Positions 25,917 through 35,504 are shown, counted from the first letter of the stretch. The stretch: DNA of 64,000 nucleotides from Flavilitoribacter nigricans DSM 23189 = NBRC 102662 (GCF_002646595.1 NZ_PDUD01000023.1:62001-126000); one strand, 5' to 3'. Numbers and translations: made by a program. Notes: generated by a model from the sequence alone, not told the origin.

Positions 25917-26810
25917 TTACGCCTGGGCAACCGGCTTATTCCGTTTTCTGCCCTTTAACTGCATGATCACCACCCCGGTGATAATGGCCAGACCGCTAAC
26001 GATGTGATAAAAGCGGATACTTTCGCCGAAGAACAGGGCAAAAACGGCGGCAGATAAGGGTACCATATTCATAAAAATACCCGCCTGGGGTGCGCCGAGC
26101 TGAGCGATCCCCTTATTCCAGAAATAATAAGCGAGGGCGGTACCCACTCCTCCCATCCCGATTGCCGCGATCCAGTATTGGGTCGGATACTCGGTAATAG
26201 CACCGAATTCGAGAAAAGGCAGCAGGAATACAAATCCGAGCAGACAGAAAAAATTGGTCAGAAAGGTAAAATGCCGGTTGCTGAGCACCCCGCCGTATTG
26301 CTTGACCCACACACTGTGCAGCGCAAAAACAAAATTGGCCAGCAGGATCCAGGCATCACCTTCGTTGAGTTGTAAATTCAGAATGGAAAATATTTCCCCT
26401 TTCAAAATGAGGAAAATAACGCCGAATAGCGCCATGATGATCCCGGCGATCTGTGCTTTGGAGATCGGGGTCTTCAAAATAAAACGGGAAAGGATGAGTG
26501 TAGTGGCGGGGTTGAGCCCGGCGATCAGGGCCGCATTGATGGCGGAAGTTTTAGATAGCCCGACAAAAAAGAAGTAGTTGAAGCCAAACAGCCCGATAAA
26601 CCCGACCAGGAACAAAGGGCGTAACTGCGATCTGACCGCGGACCACTTCGGCCAGTCTCCCCACAAAAAGAATAGCAGCACCCCAACGCCGAAAATGTAG
26701 CGCCACAGCCCGGCTTCCATAGCGGTACTGTCCTCCAGCATCATTTTTGCCAGGTGAAAGTTCAGGCCCCAGGAAATGGTGGCAAAGGCAAGAAAAAACC
26801 AGTACTTCAT
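25917..26810 (-). CDS. DMT-superfamily (EamA) transporter
   Basis: 297 aa inner-membrane protein with ten predicted helices and two EamA halves. The start MKYWFFLAFATISWGLNFHL enters directly into the first helix. The second half contains GTALAYYFWNKGIAQLGAPQ and the family end ALFFGESIRFYHIVSGLAII, then a short basic tail. It is not closely similar to the transporter at 19908. Substrate unknown. No operon partner: it converges with the sigma-linked gene and is followed upstream by a GNAT gene in the same direction, 213 bases away. Confidence 0.88.
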   Translation of the reverse strand: MKYWFFLAFATISWGLNFHLAKMMLEDSTAMEAGLWRYIFGVGVLLFFLWGDWPKWSAVRSQLRPLFLVGFIGLFGFNYFFFVGLSKTSAINAALIAGLNPATTLILSRFILKTPISKAQIAGIIMALFGVIFLILKGEIFSILNLQLNEGDAWILLANFVFALHSVWVKQYGGVLSNRHFTFLTNFFCLLGFVFLLPFLEFGAITEYPTQYWIAAIGMGGVGTALAYYFWNKGIAQLGAPQAGIFMNMVPLSAAVFALFFGESIRFYHIVSGLAIITGVVIMQLKGRKRNKPVAQA

Positions 26811-27023
26811 GGATCAATGCGGGCGTTTGGAAAAAGGGTGCAAGATAGCGCAGATTTTTAAGGGCGCCTACCTTTTGCCGTCTTCTAATCTTGGAGGCTG
26901 CCGTAAAAGCTTTTTCCGAGGTAGTTGCAGGAATGGGGTTCTGGCCGCATGAATCCCTACCGTGAAATTGCCATTGCCATTGGAATTCCCATTTTCAATT
27001 TGAGAATTAAATGCCCGTTTTTT

Positions 27024-27575
27024 CTACCGGGCAGCTTCCAGTACATAGGCCACCAGTTGCATATCGGCTTCTTCCGCAAATTTTTCTTCGTCCCCTACTT
27101 TCTTCAGAAATTTAAAACCATTGCGTTCCAGCAGGCGGACGGATGCCCGGTTGCCCGTTTGCAGATAGGCTTCGATCCGTTGCAGTTTCATGGTCTCAAA
27201 GGCATATTGCAGGATAGCCTCGATGGCTTCCTGCATGAACCCCTGCTTTTGGAAATCGGGATGTAACTCATAACCGATCTCAGCAGTAAGGTCTTTGAAA
27301 GACAGATTCCAGAGACAGATGGTACCCATCACCGGGCCTGAGGGCAGGGCAATAGCCCAGTAATACAATTCCTTTTTCCGGATACCCTCGATGATGTTCT
27401 CGATAAAATCGCGACAGCCGGATAGACTTTCCTCCAGCGGCCGACTCAGGTAGCGACCGACTTCTTCGTTGGAACGGAAACGGAATACATCCCGGGCGTC
27501 CTCCGGGACCAACTGACGTAATTCGAGACGAGGTGTCGTAAAAACGGGAAAGGTCTGATAGGTGAAATGTTCCAT
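27024..27575 (-). CDS. GNAT N-acetyltransferase (RimJ/RimL-like)
   Basis: About 183 aa acetyltransferase from the ATG at 27575 (MEHFTYQTFPVF). The frame continues to 27692 but the added part is not conserved-looking. Family features are TPRLELRQLVPEDARDVFRF at the start, the acetyl-CoA site HPDFQKQGFMQEAIEAIL and the end NRASVRLLERNGFKFL. RimJ/RimL enzymes acetylate N-termini of ribosomal proteins, but most relatives act on unknown small molecules or proteins. Confidence 0.88.
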   Translation of the reverse strand: MEHFTYQTFPVFTTPRLELRQLVPEDARDVFRFRSNEEVGRYLSRPLEESLSGCRDFIENIIEGIRKKELYYWAIALPSGPVMGTICLWNLSFKDLTAEIGYELHPDFQKQGFMQEAIEAILQYAFETMKLQRIEAYLQTGNRASVRLLERNGFKFLKKVGDEEKFAEEADMQLVAYVLEAAR

Positions 27576-27736
27576 GAAATGCGCGTTTGGTCGGTGTGCC
27601 GGTGTGAAGTTAGCAGATTCCGGCAGTTTTGAAGAAATCGGAAGGGAAATATTACCCAATTGGGTTTGCAGTAGAGGTGACCGGTATGGCAAATTTGCGT
27701 AAAACCCGGATTCAATTGCAGGAATAAGAACGGAAT

Positions 27737-27772
27737 TGAGATCCGGACCCCGGGTAGTCGATCCGGATCTCA
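27737..27772 (-). terminator. terminator of the sugar-acid cluster
   Basis: Perfect 11-base arms TGAGATCCGGA and TCCGGATCTCA around a 14-base loop, 8 bases past the last gene of the minus-strand cluster. The minus-strand exit is only moderately T-rich (ATTCCGTTCTTATT). Confidence 0.7.
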
Positions 27773-27779
27773 GTTTGAT

Positions 27780-28703
27780 CTAGCGTACGCCTTTTATTTT
27801 CATATCCAGGCTGTATAGCGATTTGGTAGCCGTGATAAACAGCGTCTTCTGTTTTTTGCCACCGAAGGTAACGTTGGCGGTCCAGCCGTCATCCGTTTTG
27901 ATGTGCTCGATCTGTTCGCCTTTTTTATTAAAGACCGTAACCCCCCGTCCGGTGAGGTAAACGTTGCCTTTTTTGTCGATCGTCATGCCGTCGGAGCCCA
28001 TCTCCGCAAATAAGGTTTTATTCGCCAGACTACCGTCCGGTTGAATATCGTAGCGGTAGGTTTTCCGGTCCCGGATATCCGCTACGTAGAGATTTTTCCC
28101 GTTTTTGGTACCGATGATGCCGTTGGGCTGCACCAGGTCATCCGCAACGATTTTCAGGGTGCGGCCGTCCGGAGCCAGATAATAGACCCGTTCCTGCTCG
28201 ATCTCTTTCTCGCTGTGTGACCAGTAGTCCCTTTTGTAGAATGGGTCTGTAAAGTAAATACCGCCTTTGGGATCTACCCAAATGTCGTTCGGCCCGTTCA
28301 GCCGCTTACCTTCAAAATCATCGATCAGGACCGTGACGGATTTGTCGGGAGCGATGCGCCAAAGTTCGTTTTTCTCATCGGCGGCGGCCAGCAGATTTCC
28401 CTGATGGTCAAAATAGAGTCCGTTGGCGCGGCCGGCCGGTTGCATATAGGTTGAGATATTGCCGTCAGTAGACCACTTCAGGATGCGATCGTTGGGCTGG
28501 TCGGTAAAGTAGACATTACCCATTTCATCTACCGCCGGGCCTTCCGTAAATTTATAATCGGCAGCCAGCAGTTGTAATTCGGCGCCTTTGGCCACGATCT
28601 TACTCTTAGTCATTTCCTGGGCGAAGGTGCAGAGCGGCAGAAAAGCCAGTAACCCAAAGGCCAGGACGGACCACCGTCCATTTTTGCAGATTGTTGTTTT
28701 CAT
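27780..28703 (-). CDS. SMP-30/gluconolactonase-family lactonase, exported
   Basis: About 307 aa. The signal peptide (MKTTICKNGRWSVLAFGLL to CTFAQ) starts at the ATG 28703; an upstream Met at 28730 is less likely. The mature six-bladed propeller has the SMP-30 signatures KFTEGPAVDEMGNVYFTD, LNGPNDIWVDPKGGIYFTDP and DLVQPNGIIGTKNGKNLYVAD, with metal-binding Glu, Asn and Asp. It should open sugar lactones in the periplasm. As last gene of the cluster with gntP and denD it fits oxidation of a sugar to a lactone, hydrolysis, uptake and degradation. The exact sugar is unknown. Confidence 0.88.
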   Translation of the reverse strand: MKTTICKNGRWSVLAFGLLAFLPLCTFAQEMTKSKIVAKGAELQLLAADYKFTEGPAVDEMGNVYFTDQPNDRILKWSTDGNISTYMQPAGRANGLYFDHQGNLLAAADEKNELWRIAPDKSVTVLIDDFEGKRLNGPNDIWVDPKGGIYFTDPFYKRDYWSHSEKEIEQERVYYLAPDGRTLKIVADDLVQPNGIIGTKNGKNLYVADIRDRKTYRYDIQPDGSLANKTLFAEMGSDGMTIDKKGNVYLTGRGVTVFNKKGEQIEHIKTDDGWTANVTFGGKKQKTLFITATKSLYSLDMKIKGVR

Positions 28704-28769
28704 AATTGTGGTAAGGTTTTTCGTTCTCAATTCCGGTAAACTCGTCTAAACGCTATCATCCCGCGTTCC

Positions 28770-29555
28770 CTACTTTGCCGTCCAGCCACCGTCTACCGTG
28801 AGCATGGAGCCCGTCACATAGCTGGAGGCATCGCTGGCCAGAAAGATGGCTACGCCCTGGATCTCCTTCAACTCACCCCAACGAGCCATGGCGGTAGCGC
28901 CGACGATAAATTTCTTAGCTTCTTCCGAATCCGCAATGGGCAGGTTCATCTCGGTCAGAAAGGGACCGGGGCAAATGGCATTCACACAGATATTGAAGGG
29001 GGCCAGTTCCAGCCCAAGTGCCCGCGTCATCTGAACCACGGCTCCTTTACTGGAAGTGTAAGGCGTCCGGTTGGCCAGTCCGACCAGGCCCAGGGTACTC
29101 GCCAGATTGATGATCCGACCCCAGCCCGCTTTTTTCATGTGGGGTACTACGGCTTTGGATGTCAGCCACAGCCCGTTGACATTAACCTCCATCACTTTCT
29201 GAAACTCCTCGTAGGTCAGCTCATCGATGGATCCCCGAATATTGATCCCGGCATTGTTGATCAGCACATCGATCCGTCCGAAAGTATCCATAGCCTTTTT
29301 AGCCATGGCATCTACCTGCTCGGGATTAGTTACATCCGCGCCGAAGGCAATCGCTTCGGTATTGTAGGTTTTGGCGAGCTCTTCGGCAGCCTGCTTTCCT
29401 TCTTCGGCATTCCGGTTTACGATCATTATTTTGGCGCCGGCGGAAGCCAATCCGGCCGCCATGGCTAAGCCCAGGCCTTTGGAACCACCCGTTATGATGG
29501 CTACCCGATCCGTCATTTCAAATTGCTTAATGCCTGGTAGTGCTTGCGTACTCAT
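28770..29555 (-). CDS. SDR dehydrogenase, gluconate 5-dehydrogenase-like
   Basis: 261 aa NAD(P)-dependent oxidoreductase. It has TGGSKGLGLAMAAGL (cofactor site), NNAGINIRG, the catalytic Ser in NLASTLG and YTSSK (Tyr and Lys), and ends GSMLTVDGGWTAK. The sequence resembles the gluconate 5-dehydrogenase / 2-dehydro-3-deoxygluconate dehydrogenase group, which fits the gntP and lactonase neighbours. Substrate is inferred from context. The lactonase gene follows 66 bases downstream. Confidence 0.85.
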   Translation of the reverse strand: MSTQALPGIKQFEMTDRVAIITGGSKGLGLAMAAGLASAGAKIMIVNRNAEEGKQAAEELAKTYNTEAIAFGADVTNPEQVDAMAKKAMDTFGRIDVLINNAGINIRGSIDELTYEEFQKVMEVNVNGLWLTSKAVVPHMKKAGWGRIINLASTLGLVGLANRTPYTSSKGAVVQMTRALGLELAPFNICVNAICPGPFLTEMNLPIADSEEAKKFIVGATAMARWGELKEIQGVAIFLASDASSYVTGSMLTVDGGWTAK

Positions 29556-29613
29556 GTATTGTATTTTAGTTATTTATTTTCATTTAAGGAGTTAAGACAT
29601 ACAGTCCGAAAAA

Positions 29614-29697
29614 CCATCCACCGTCCACCATCGACCATCCACCATCAACCGTCGACCGTCAACCGTCGACCGTCAACCGTCAACCATCCACCATCAA
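29614..29697. repeat. heptamer tandem array, 12 units
   Basis: Twelve consecutive 7-base units of consensus CCRTCVA (for example CCATCCA, CCGTCGA, CCGTCAA) without a break. The array starts in the gap upstream of the SDR start and ends at the base before the TGA of the haem protein gene. The same heptamer occurs at 52380-52449 (reverse strand) and 53895-53929. Confidence 0.9.
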
Positions 29698-32226
29698 TCA
29701 ATCAATCACATCATCCACCGAAACCCCCAGCAACTCCTCCGCTTTCCAGGGCGTAACCTTCCCCTGAGACCGGTAGCGGATCCCCCCCACGGTGCCCGCA
29801 GTGACCGGATCGGCGGTGTGGCCCCATTCCCTGCGAATATAAGTCATAATAGCCGCCAGGTCCACATTATCCATGGTGGAAAATGAAGGCATGACCGGTA
29901 GGATCTCGGGAGCATCGTAGGCTTTACCGTTTACTTCTACCGGCCCTTCCATGCCGTGCAGCAGGATCAGGCTTAGGCGTTTTTCATCACCCAGCACCCA
30001 TTCCGACTCGCGGAGGGGCGGCGCAAAACGGCGGATGCCGCCACCGTCCGGTCCGTGGCAGCCCGAGCAGACATTTAAGAATTGCTGCCGTCCGAGGGCG
30101 AATTGTTTGCGATCCACTTCCGCCAGCGGCTGTGTATTGGCCTCATCCTGGGCAACGGCCGGTTTACCCGGCCAGTCGACGAGTTGGGCCAAGGTACTCA
30201 GGCGGGATTGTACCACCTTATCGTACTGTTCCGCAGCGGCGTAAATAGCCGGTTTCTGCGGGAGGGCAATTTTTATAGAGTCATCGATACTGTAATTCGC
30301 CAGACCGGCCAACATAGCCGATTCCCGCCAGCCGAGGGCGGAGTCCTCTTTTTGAGGAAGCAGGGCCAGCATGGCGGCCAGTTCCTGCGCATCTCCCTTA
30401 TTGGCGATCGCAGTAGCCAGGGCTTCCAGGAAGATGGCCTGGTTGGGATCAGCTTCGCTTAGATCTGGCAGCAGGGCCCGCAGCAACTCGTATTCCCGGT
30501 CGGCTAAACTACTGAGTATGGCGTCCCGCATGACCGGAGAACTACTTTTGGCCAGAGCCATATCTTTCAGGAGCGGGATGGCCTGTTCCGGTGTGAAATG
30601 GGCTGCGGTCAGTGCCGTTTGCAATTGGACCACCGCCGGGGCCGATTGCCATTCGGGAATTAAGGTAGCACTTAGTCGGGGCATGATGTCGGCTTGTTGT
30701 TCCGACAAGTCTTCCAGCAAGCGGATCGCCGCTGCCTGTACCTGTGGGTCCTGGTCCGTCAGGGCCGTAAAATAAATTTCGGCGTTCTTATTTTCCAGTC
30801 CGGAAAGTGTCCAGAGCGCGTGGAGGCGTCCCAAGGCATTCGCTCCGGATGTAACTACGTCCTTCAGGGCCGGGAGTATATTTTGGTCTTTGCTTTCTAC
30901 CAGCAGGCGTTGGGCCATATCCCGGTGCCAGCCATTTGGGTGGGAAAGCGTATTTATTAAGGTTTCGGTGGAAGCACCGGCCAGACTGGTAGCTTCGGGG
31001 ATACTGCCTTCTTCCGGTACGATCCGCCAGATGCGGCCCATGTTGATCGGTTTATCCAGCTTGCGGGAGAGCGTCACTTCCCGGAGGTAGGGTGTCATAT
31101 AAGGCCCGTGCTGAATAATGCCGCGATACATGTCGACCACATAAAGCGCGCCGTCCGGTCCGGACGCCAGGGAAATAGGGCGAAAGCGTTCATCGGTAGA
31201 AGCGAGTACCTCAAAATCCTGGTAAGCCGCCGCTGCGCTCAGCATAAAGCCATTTTCGTGCACGGTATTTCTTTTGATCAGGTTACCGGTGGGTTCGCAA
31301 ACAAAAGCATTACCCTGAAATTCTTCGGACAGGGCATTTCCCCGGTAGATAAAGGGGGCGCAGGCGGAGGCGAATTCGATCAGTTTTTCTTCTTCGTCCA
31401 GGGTGCCTGGCACGTAGCCGCGATTGACGGCCGTATTGGAACGAATGGGGTAGATGCGCCGGTCAAGCGTGAGACCGTGATCGATCCCGCTGGTAGGAGA
31501 GTGGTGATCGTTCCGGCTCAGGTAATTGGGTGGAACGAGATCACCGTGTAGTTGCGACCAGTTGTAATTGTAGTGCAGCCGCCCAGCATTGTCGTGACAG
31601 ATGCCCCACTGGCCACGGAATTCCGTTTCGTCCCGTACCCACTCGCCATCTATGCGGCGGTAGCGGTATTTGCTTTTGGCGTTGTAATACCAGTTGTCCA
31701 TTCCCCGCCAGAGTCCGTTGGCCGAATGCTCGGGCAGGCCGCGGCCGCCGTATTCGGGATCGATCAGCGTTTTGGTATCGGCCCGGAGGTCGCCGTCCGT
31801 ATCTTCGATGAACCACAGGGGAACATTTTCGGCAACGAGGGCTCCACCCTCCACTACGGCTATGGCGCGCGGCAAAACCAGGCTATCCAGGAAGACCACA
31901 CTGCTGTCCATCCGGCCGTCCGCATCGGTATCCATTAGCACGGAGATCCGTCCTACGGGATCTTCCTCGCCGGTACCGTCAATATCCGGCATAAAGCCGA
32001 GCATTTCCACCACCCACAGGCGGCCGGCCTCGTCAAAGGTGATCGTAACGGGGTCCTGCACCAGCGGCTCGGCCGCTACCAGTTCGGCTTTCAGACCCGG
32101 GGCCAGCTCAAAACTAGCCAGCGCTTCATCCGGGTTGAGCGGCGGAGAAGGTTCTGACCCACAGCCGGCCAGCAGGAAAATGGCACAGATAAGGGAATAG
32201 ATCGCAAGTTGTCTAATGCTTCGCAT
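29698..32226 (-). CDS. haem lipoprotein with N-terminal propeller-type dehydrogenase, HEAT-like region and cytochrome c domain
   Basis: 842 aa protein of the PVC-type membrane-bound dehydrogenase / haem-binding family. A lipoprotein signal ends LLAGC (Cys22). Residues about 40-400 form a glucose/sorbosone-dehydrogenase-like propeller (ITFDEAGRLWVVEMLGFMPD, GPDGALYVVDMYRGI). Residues about 420-690 are helical HEAT-like repeats. A C-terminal class I cytochrome c holds CSGCH (about 720-724), with a later Met (PVMPSF) as probable axial ligand. It would oxidise a sugar or polyol at the cell surface and pass electrons to its own haem. It lies inside the sugar-acid cluster, between two SDR genes. 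Confidence 0.85.
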   Translation of the reverse strand: MRSIRQLAIYSLICAIFLLAGCGSEPSPPLNPDEALASFELAPGLKAELVAAEPLVQDPVTITFDEAGRLWVVEMLGFMPDIDGTGEEDPVGRISVLMDTDADGRMDSSVVFLDSLVLPRAIAVVEGGALVAENVPLWFIEDTDGDLRADTKTLIDPEYGGRGLPEHSANGLWRGMDNWYYNAKSKYRYRRIDGEWVRDETEFRGQWGICHDNAGRLHYNYNWSQLHGDLVPPNYLSRNDHHSPTSGIDHGLTLDRRIYPIRSNTAVNRGYVPGTLDEEEKLIEFASACAPFIYRGNALSEEFQGNAFVCEPTGNLIKRNTVHENGFMLSAAAAYQDFEVLASTDERFRPISLASGPDGALYVVDMYRGIIQHGPYMTPYLREVTLSRKLDKPINMGRIWRIVPEEGSIPEATSLAGASTETLINTLSHPNGWHRDMAQRLLVESKDQNILPALKDVVTSGANALGRLHALWTLSGLENKNAEIYFTALTDQDPQVQAAAIRLLEDLSEQQADIMPRLSATLIPEWQSAPAVVQLQTALTAAHFTPEQAIPLLKDMALAKSSSPVMRDAILSSLADREYELLRALLPDLSEADPNQAIFLEALATAIANKGDAQELAAMLALLPQKEDSALGWRESAMLAGLANYSIDDSIKIALPQKPAIYAAAEQYDKVVQSRLSTLAQLVDWPGKPAVAQDEANTQPLAEVDRKQFALGRQQFLNVCSGCHGPDGGGIRRFAPPLRESEWVLGDEKRLSLILLHGMEGPVEVNGKAYDAPEILPVMPSFSTMDNVDLAAIMTYIRREWGHTADPVTAGTVGGIRYRSQGKVTPWKAEELLGVSVDDVID

Positions 32227-32258
32227 ATTGGAGGATATTTAGTCAGTACGAATGGGCG

Positions 32259-33011
32259 CTAACCGCGACCGACAAAAGGCATATTGGTGGCCATGACCGT
32301 AATGAACAGCACATTGGCCTCCAGGGGAAGTCCGGCCATGTACAGCACGGCTTCCGCTACCCGGTCGACATTCATGGTCGGTTCGGGGGCTGATTCGCCG
32401 TTAGGCTGGAGTACACCCGTGCCCATTTTACCCGTCATTTCGGTGGAAGCGTTACCGATATCGATCTGGCCGCAGGCAATGCGGTATTTTCTTCCGTCCA
32501 GAGCGGTTGATTTGGTCAGGCCCGTCATGGCGTGTTTGCTGGCCGTATAGGGCGCGGAATGCGGACGGGGCGTAGTTGCCGAGATCGACCCGTTATTGAT
32601 GATCCGCCCGCCCATGGGGTCCTGGTTTTTCATCAGCTTGATCGCTTCCTGCGTACAGAGGAAAGCACCGAGGATATTGGTGTCCAACACGGAGGTGAGT
32701 TGTTCAAAAGTGACCGTTTCCAGTGGTACGGCCGGAATATTGATCCCGGCATTATTGAACAGCAGGTCGAGCCGGCCGAAAGTATCTTTGGTCTGCTGGA
32801 ACAATTCCCGGACCTCATCCGGCTGGGTGATATCGGTCTCTACCGCCAGGGCGTTTTCCGGCCCGGCTTTCGCCTCGGCGATGGTTTGTTCGAGAACGGC
32901 CCGGCGACGGCCGGCCAGCGCGACGGCATATCCGGCCTGAAGCAGCGCCAGCGTGACGCTTTTTCCGATCCCCGAACCCGCTCCGGTAACGATTGCTACT
33001 TTTTTAGTCAT
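32259..33011 (-). CDS. SDR-family oxidoreductase
   Basis: 250 aa short-chain dehydrogenase with [25 protein letters not shown], catalytic Ser in NGSISATT and YTASK. It overlaps the denD gene by 4 bases (stop/start ATGA type), so the two are translationally coupled. The exact substrate is unknown; the coupling to denD suggests a related sugar-acid intermediate. It is the more divergent of the two SDRs in the cluster, with an end [16 protein letters not shown] typical of a subset of SDRs that lack the usual DGG end. Confidence 0.85.
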   Translation of the reverse strand: MTKKVAIVTGAGSGIGKSVTLALLQAGYAVALAGRRRAVLEQTIAEAKAGPENALAVETDITQPDEVRELFQQTKDTFGRLDLLFNNAGINIPAVPLETVTFEQLTSVLDTNILGAFLCTQEAIKLMKNQDPMGGRIINNGSISATTPRPHSAPYTASKHAMTGLTKSTALDGRKYRIACGQIDIGNASTEMTGKMGTGVLQPNGESAPEPTMNVDRVAEAVLYMAGLPLEANVLFITVMATNMPFVGRG

Positions 33012-33982
33012 GACAGTTCATCTTCAATAAAGGCTTCAATAACTTCCCGGAAAGAGGCGTCCCGCTGAAAACCCAGCTGGAGGGCCCGCTCGGTTACAAA
33101 TTGGGGTGGCCAGGTCAGCACAATGCTCTGAATAAAAGCATCGGGTTCCCAGTCGATGAGTTCGGCTTTTTCCGCACCGGCGACAGACTGGAGATCTGAC
33201 ACCATTTCGTCCACCGTAACGGTGATGCCCGGTAGATTGACGGAGCGATTGCGGCCCAGTTCAGCGGCGGGGATTTCCGCCGCGTGTACGAAATTTTCCG
33301 CCACTCTTTTCGGCGAAAGCAGCCAGACCTTCGTGTCCGGCCCCACCGGGCAGGAAGCCCGCTCTCCCTGGAGCGGTTCACGAATGATCGAGCTGGCAAA
33401 GGAAGAGGTGGCTGCATTGGGTTTGCCCGGCCGCACCACAATGGTCGGCAGTCGCAGGGCCCGTCCGTCAATGAATCCCCGGCGGCTGTAATCATTGACC
33501 AACAGATCAACGATCGCCTTCTGGGTCCCGTAAGAACTCTGCGGCGTTGGGGCGGTATCGTCGCGGATCGTTTCGGTTAGTTCACCGCCGAAAATGGCGC
33601 AGCTGCTCGCAAACACAAATACCGGCGTCCCCTCCATTTTGCGACAGAGTTCCAGCATGTGCAGACTGGCGTGCAGATTGACGTCCATACCCAGTTCGAA
33701 GTTCTTTTCCGCCTCCCCGCTGACAATGGCCGCCAGGTGGAAGATCACGTCGGGCGGTTCGGCCAGTAAAGCCTCGATGGCCTGTGTATCAGTAATATCA
33801 CCGGCCAGTATTTTCAGCCGGGGATCGTCGGGAAGGCCGTTAGCCAGTTCCCGGTCAAAAAGAATGATCTGGGAGATGGGTTGGGGGGTATTCCCCTTAA
33901 TAGCTAATGCGCCGACCTTTAGGAGTCGAAGGGCTAGTTTTTTTCCTAAAAATCCGGCACCACCAAATATGATGATCCGCAT
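33008..33982 (-). CDS. denD: D-erythronate dehydrogenase-like NAD-dependent epimerase/dehydratase
   Basis: 324 aa extended SDR. It has [15 protein letters not shown] (NAD site), [29 protein letters not shown] and SYGTQK (Tyr and Lys), with the [20 protein letters not shown] segment. These features, the length and the central [17 protein letters not shown] match DenD, the 2-dehydrogenase that starts D-erythronate (four-carbon acid) breakdown. No erythronate kinase or isomerase is near, so the substrate could be another aldonate. The start ATG lies at the head of a duplicated hairpin repeat (33981-34068). Confidence 0.82.
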   Translation of the reverse strand: MRIIIFGGAGFLGKKLALRLLKVGALAIKGNTPQPISQIILFDRELANGLPDDPRLKILAGDITDTQAIEALLAEPPDVIFHLAAIVSGEAEKNFELGMDVNLHASLHMLELCRKMEGTPVFVFASSCAIFGGELTETIRDDTAPTPQSSYGTQKAIVDLLVNDYSRRGFIDGRALRLPTIVVRPGKPNAATSSFASSIIREPLQGERASCPVGPDTKVWLLSPKRVAENFVHAAEIPAAELGRNRSVNLPGITVTVDEMVSDLQSVAGAEKAELIDWEPDAFIQSIVLTWPPQFVTERALQLGFQRDASFREVIEAFIEDELS

Positions 33983-34068
33983 GGTTTTTCGTATGTAAAT
34001 CCGACCTCCGGCCGAATTGATTTTATGTATGGTTTTTCGTCAGTAAATCCGATCTGTGGCCGGATTTA
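33981..34068. repeat. tandem 48-base repeat with hairpins
   Basis: Two 40-base copies starting ATGGTTTTTCGT (33981 and 34029), with 33 of 40 bases the same. Each carries AAATCCG followed by an inverted partner; the second is a perfect 7-base hairpin AAATCCG/CGGATTT. They fill the gap before denD and contain its start codon in the first copy. They may be a duplicated leader or operator. Confidence 0.7.
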
Positions 34069-34130
34069 GATTTTCGTAAACTTCGGAGTTGAACCAAGCA
34101 AAAGTACGCCGACCGGAAGCCGGCGCTATA

Positions 34131-35504
34131 CTATTTAAAAGGTAAAATATACGATAAAAGCACGAGTTGCGCCAGACCGGTCAGGGCAATCACCGCCAGC
34201 AGCACCGTCCAGGTTTTCAGGGCTTCCTGCTCGGTGAATCCACTCATCCGGGCCACTACCCAGAAACCACTGTCGTTCATCCAGGACAAGAACAGCCCCC
34301 CGAAGCCGATCGCCAACAGGATATACATGGGATGGTAAGGCAGCTCGGCACCCGTGCCGATCAGGGCGAACATGATGCTCGAAGTCGTGATCATCGCCAC
34401 CGTACTCGAACCCTGGGCGGTTTTCATGGCCGCTGAGATCAACCAGGCCAGGATGATATAGTGAATGTGGAAATTCTGGGTGGCCAGTTCGATCGCATTA
34501 CCGATGCCGCTGTGCTTGATCATAGCTCCAAAAGCGCCCCCGGCACTGGTGATCAGGATAATGATACCGGCGATCTCCAGCGGTTTGGCGCAAGCCTCCC
34601 AGAGTTGTTTGGCGCTGAGGTTCTTATTTTTGGCCCATAGCCAGAGTGCGATCACGGTACCCACCGCCATGGCGACGTTCTTGTTCCCCCAGAAAGCGAT
34701 AATAGCCGGAGTACGGTTGCCCGTCATGACGTCGGTAATGGAAGCGATACTGATCAGGATAATGGGAATGAGCACGGGCAGCAAGGCTGCGATCAGTCCC
34801 GGTTGTACCGGCTCCGTTTCCGTCTCCGTCAGACCAACCCGTACAGGAATGTCCAGTTGGGCGTTCATCCGGCGGCTCACGGTGAGCGCCGCGATTGCCG
34901 GCAGGATACCCGCCGCCAGACCGGCCAGGATGGTCAAACCGAGATCGATCTGTAGGGTCTCGGCCATGATCAGCGGCCCGGGAGTAGGCGGTACGATACT
35001 GTGGGTAATAGCGGCACCGCCACCGATGGCCAGGACGTACAGAATATAGTTCTTCTTGGTTTTCAGCGCCAGGGTGATGGCGAGCGGGATCAGCAAAAAG
35101 AAAACGGTATCGAAAAACACCGGAATGGAGAGCAGAAAACCACTCATGAGCAGAGCCAGGGCCGCCCGACTTTCTCCCATAGCTCCGATGAGCCAACTGA
35201 CAATACGCTGGGCCGCGCCACTTTCCATCATGGCGGCACCGATCAGTGCGGCCAGGGCGATCACCCAGGCGATCTTACCGGCCACGTTGCCAAATTCCAC
35301 CATGGGCTGCTCTACGGCCCGCACCAGGTGGGGTATCGTTTCGGCACCGGGGACATTAGCGGATATCAACCCTACGGCGATGGCCGATAGCATCAGGGCG
35401 ATAAAAGGGTGTATCCTAAACTTAGAAATCATCACTACTACAGCGATGATCCCAAATAATAATACGGCGAATGGCCAGTATGAAGAATTAACTAGTGCGT
35501 CCAT
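34131..35504 (-). CDS. GntP-family gluconate/sugar-acid permease
   Basis: About 457 aa proton symporter with 12-14 helices. Family signs include GVPGAETIPHLVR-type loop, ALAALIGAAMMESGAAQRIVSW, SIPVFFDTVFFLLIPLA, HSIVPPTPGPLIMAETL and QGSSTVAMITTSSIM, all typical GntP segments. The start is the ATG at 35504 (MDALVNSSYW) rather than 35519. It is the first gene of the cluster leading to denD, the SDRs, the haem lipoprotein and the lactonase, so it should import the aldonate they process. TATCTTTC at 35509-35516 is one base off a -7 element. Confidence 0.9.
   Translation of the reverse strand: MDALVNSSYWPFAVLLFGIIAVVVMISKFRIHPFIALMLSAIAVGLISANVPGAETIPHLVRAVEQPMVEFGNVAGKIAWVIALAALIGAAMMESGAAQRIVSWLIGAMGESRAALALLMSGFLLSIPVFFDTVFFLLIPLAITLALKTKKNYILYVLAIGGGAAITHSIVPPTPGPLIMAETLQIDLGLTILAGLAAGILPAIAALTVSRRMNAQLDIPVRVGLTETETEPVQPGLIAALLPVLIPIILISIASITDVMTGNRTPAIIAFWGNKNVAMAVGTVIALWLWAKNKNLSAKQLWEACAKPLEIAGIIILITSAGGAFGAMIKHSGIGNAIELATQNFHIHYIILAWLISAAMKTAQGSSTVAMITTSSIMFALIGTGAELPYHPMYILLAIGFGGLFLSWMNDSGFWVVARMSGFTEQEALKTWTVLLAVIALTGLAQLVLLSYILPFK

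Noticed and set aside
29614-29697. CRISPR array
   Set aside because: Units are 7 bases with no spacers and no cas genes in the window.
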